In this document: piece after piece, positions 6,341 through 6,390 of the stretch
Layout: every line of letters starts with the position of its first letter
Numbering within the stretch: position 1 is the first letter of the stretch
Assembly: GCA_937900605.1 (NCBI GenBank)
Contig: CALCDK010000160.1
Span: 1-6,390 of the forward strand
Direction: 5' to 3'
Origin: an uncultured Olsenella sp.
GTDB lineage: Bacteria; Actinomycetota; Coriobacteriia; Coriobacteriales; Atopobiaceae
DNA length: 6,390 nucleotides
Notes under the pieces: model-generated
Seen by the model: the letters and a program-made list of their open reading frames with translations, nothing else
Database searches by the model: none
What the model was told of the DNA's origin: nothing
Made by a program: the position numbers and the translations under genes

Positions 6341-6390
6341 GCGGCGTTACCTCAGCTGGATAGAGGACCTGACTACGAATCAGGGCGTCA
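6341..6390 (+). tRNA. tRNA-Arg (anticodon ACG), 5' part, cut by the right edge
   Basis: The acceptor 5' strand GCGGCGT (6341-6347) is followed by a D stem CCTC/GAGG with loop AGCTGGATA. The anticodon stem CCTGA/TCAGG encloses loop CTACGAA with anticodon ACG at 6375-6377. The window ends within the variable region, so the T arm and 3' acceptor are not visible. Bacterial tRNA-Arg(ACG) is normally edited to inosine at position 34 by TadA and reads CGT, CGC and CGA. Confidence 0.93.

Overview
The window is very GC-rich (roughly 70% G+C by eye), and its coding frames end mostly in G or C. It carries the start of a pyruvate:ferredoxin oxidoreductase gene, the mark of an anaerobic metabolism, and compact intergenic regions. 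Together these suggest a high-GC anaerobic actinobacterium, most likely of the Coriobacteriia (Olsenella/Atopobium/Collinsella-like). That assignment is inference from style and content; no phylogenetic marker was tested. Nothing in the window looks mobile: there is no transposase, integrase, phage gene, CRISPR array or att-like repeat pair.

Layout, left to right. (1) Positions 1-457, minus strand: the first 152 codons of nifJ (pyruvate:ferredoxin oxidoreductase), leaving the window at the left edge. Its 5' leader and the AT-richer stretch around 540-615 form a divergent intergenic region. (2) About 706-1665, plus strand: a membrane-anchored C39-like cysteine-peptidase-fold protein with a long Arg/Pro/Gly-rich cytoplasmic tail. 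(3) 1789-2454, minus strand, convergent with it: a 221-residue unrecognised protein that reads like a shortened class-IV aminotransferase fold without the cofactor lysine. (4) 2570-4198, minus strand: purH, complete, ended by a textbook intrinsic terminator. (5) 4267-4947, plus strand, divergent from purH: a GNAT-type N-acetyltransferase. It is followed one base later by (6) gluQ at 4949-5923, the glutamyl-queuosine tRNA(Asp) synthetase; the two probably form a translationally coupled pair. (7) 6027-6117: tRNA-Ser(GCT) with its own promoter and terminator. (8) 6341-6390: the 5' part of tRNA-Arg(ACG), also with its own promoter, running off the right edge.

How the pieces fit: these are mostly core functions (anaerobic pyruvate oxidation, the last two steps of IMP synthesis, tRNA supply and tRNA modification) interspersed with two poorly characterised genes. 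The only functional link the layout argues for is the GNAT-gluQ pair. I did not find a convincing undescribed multi-gene system. The most worthwhile leads are the degenerate aminotransferase-like protein, the C39-like protein with its unusual N-terminal tail, the GNAT-gluQ coupling, and an 11-base promoter-like word shared by two genes.
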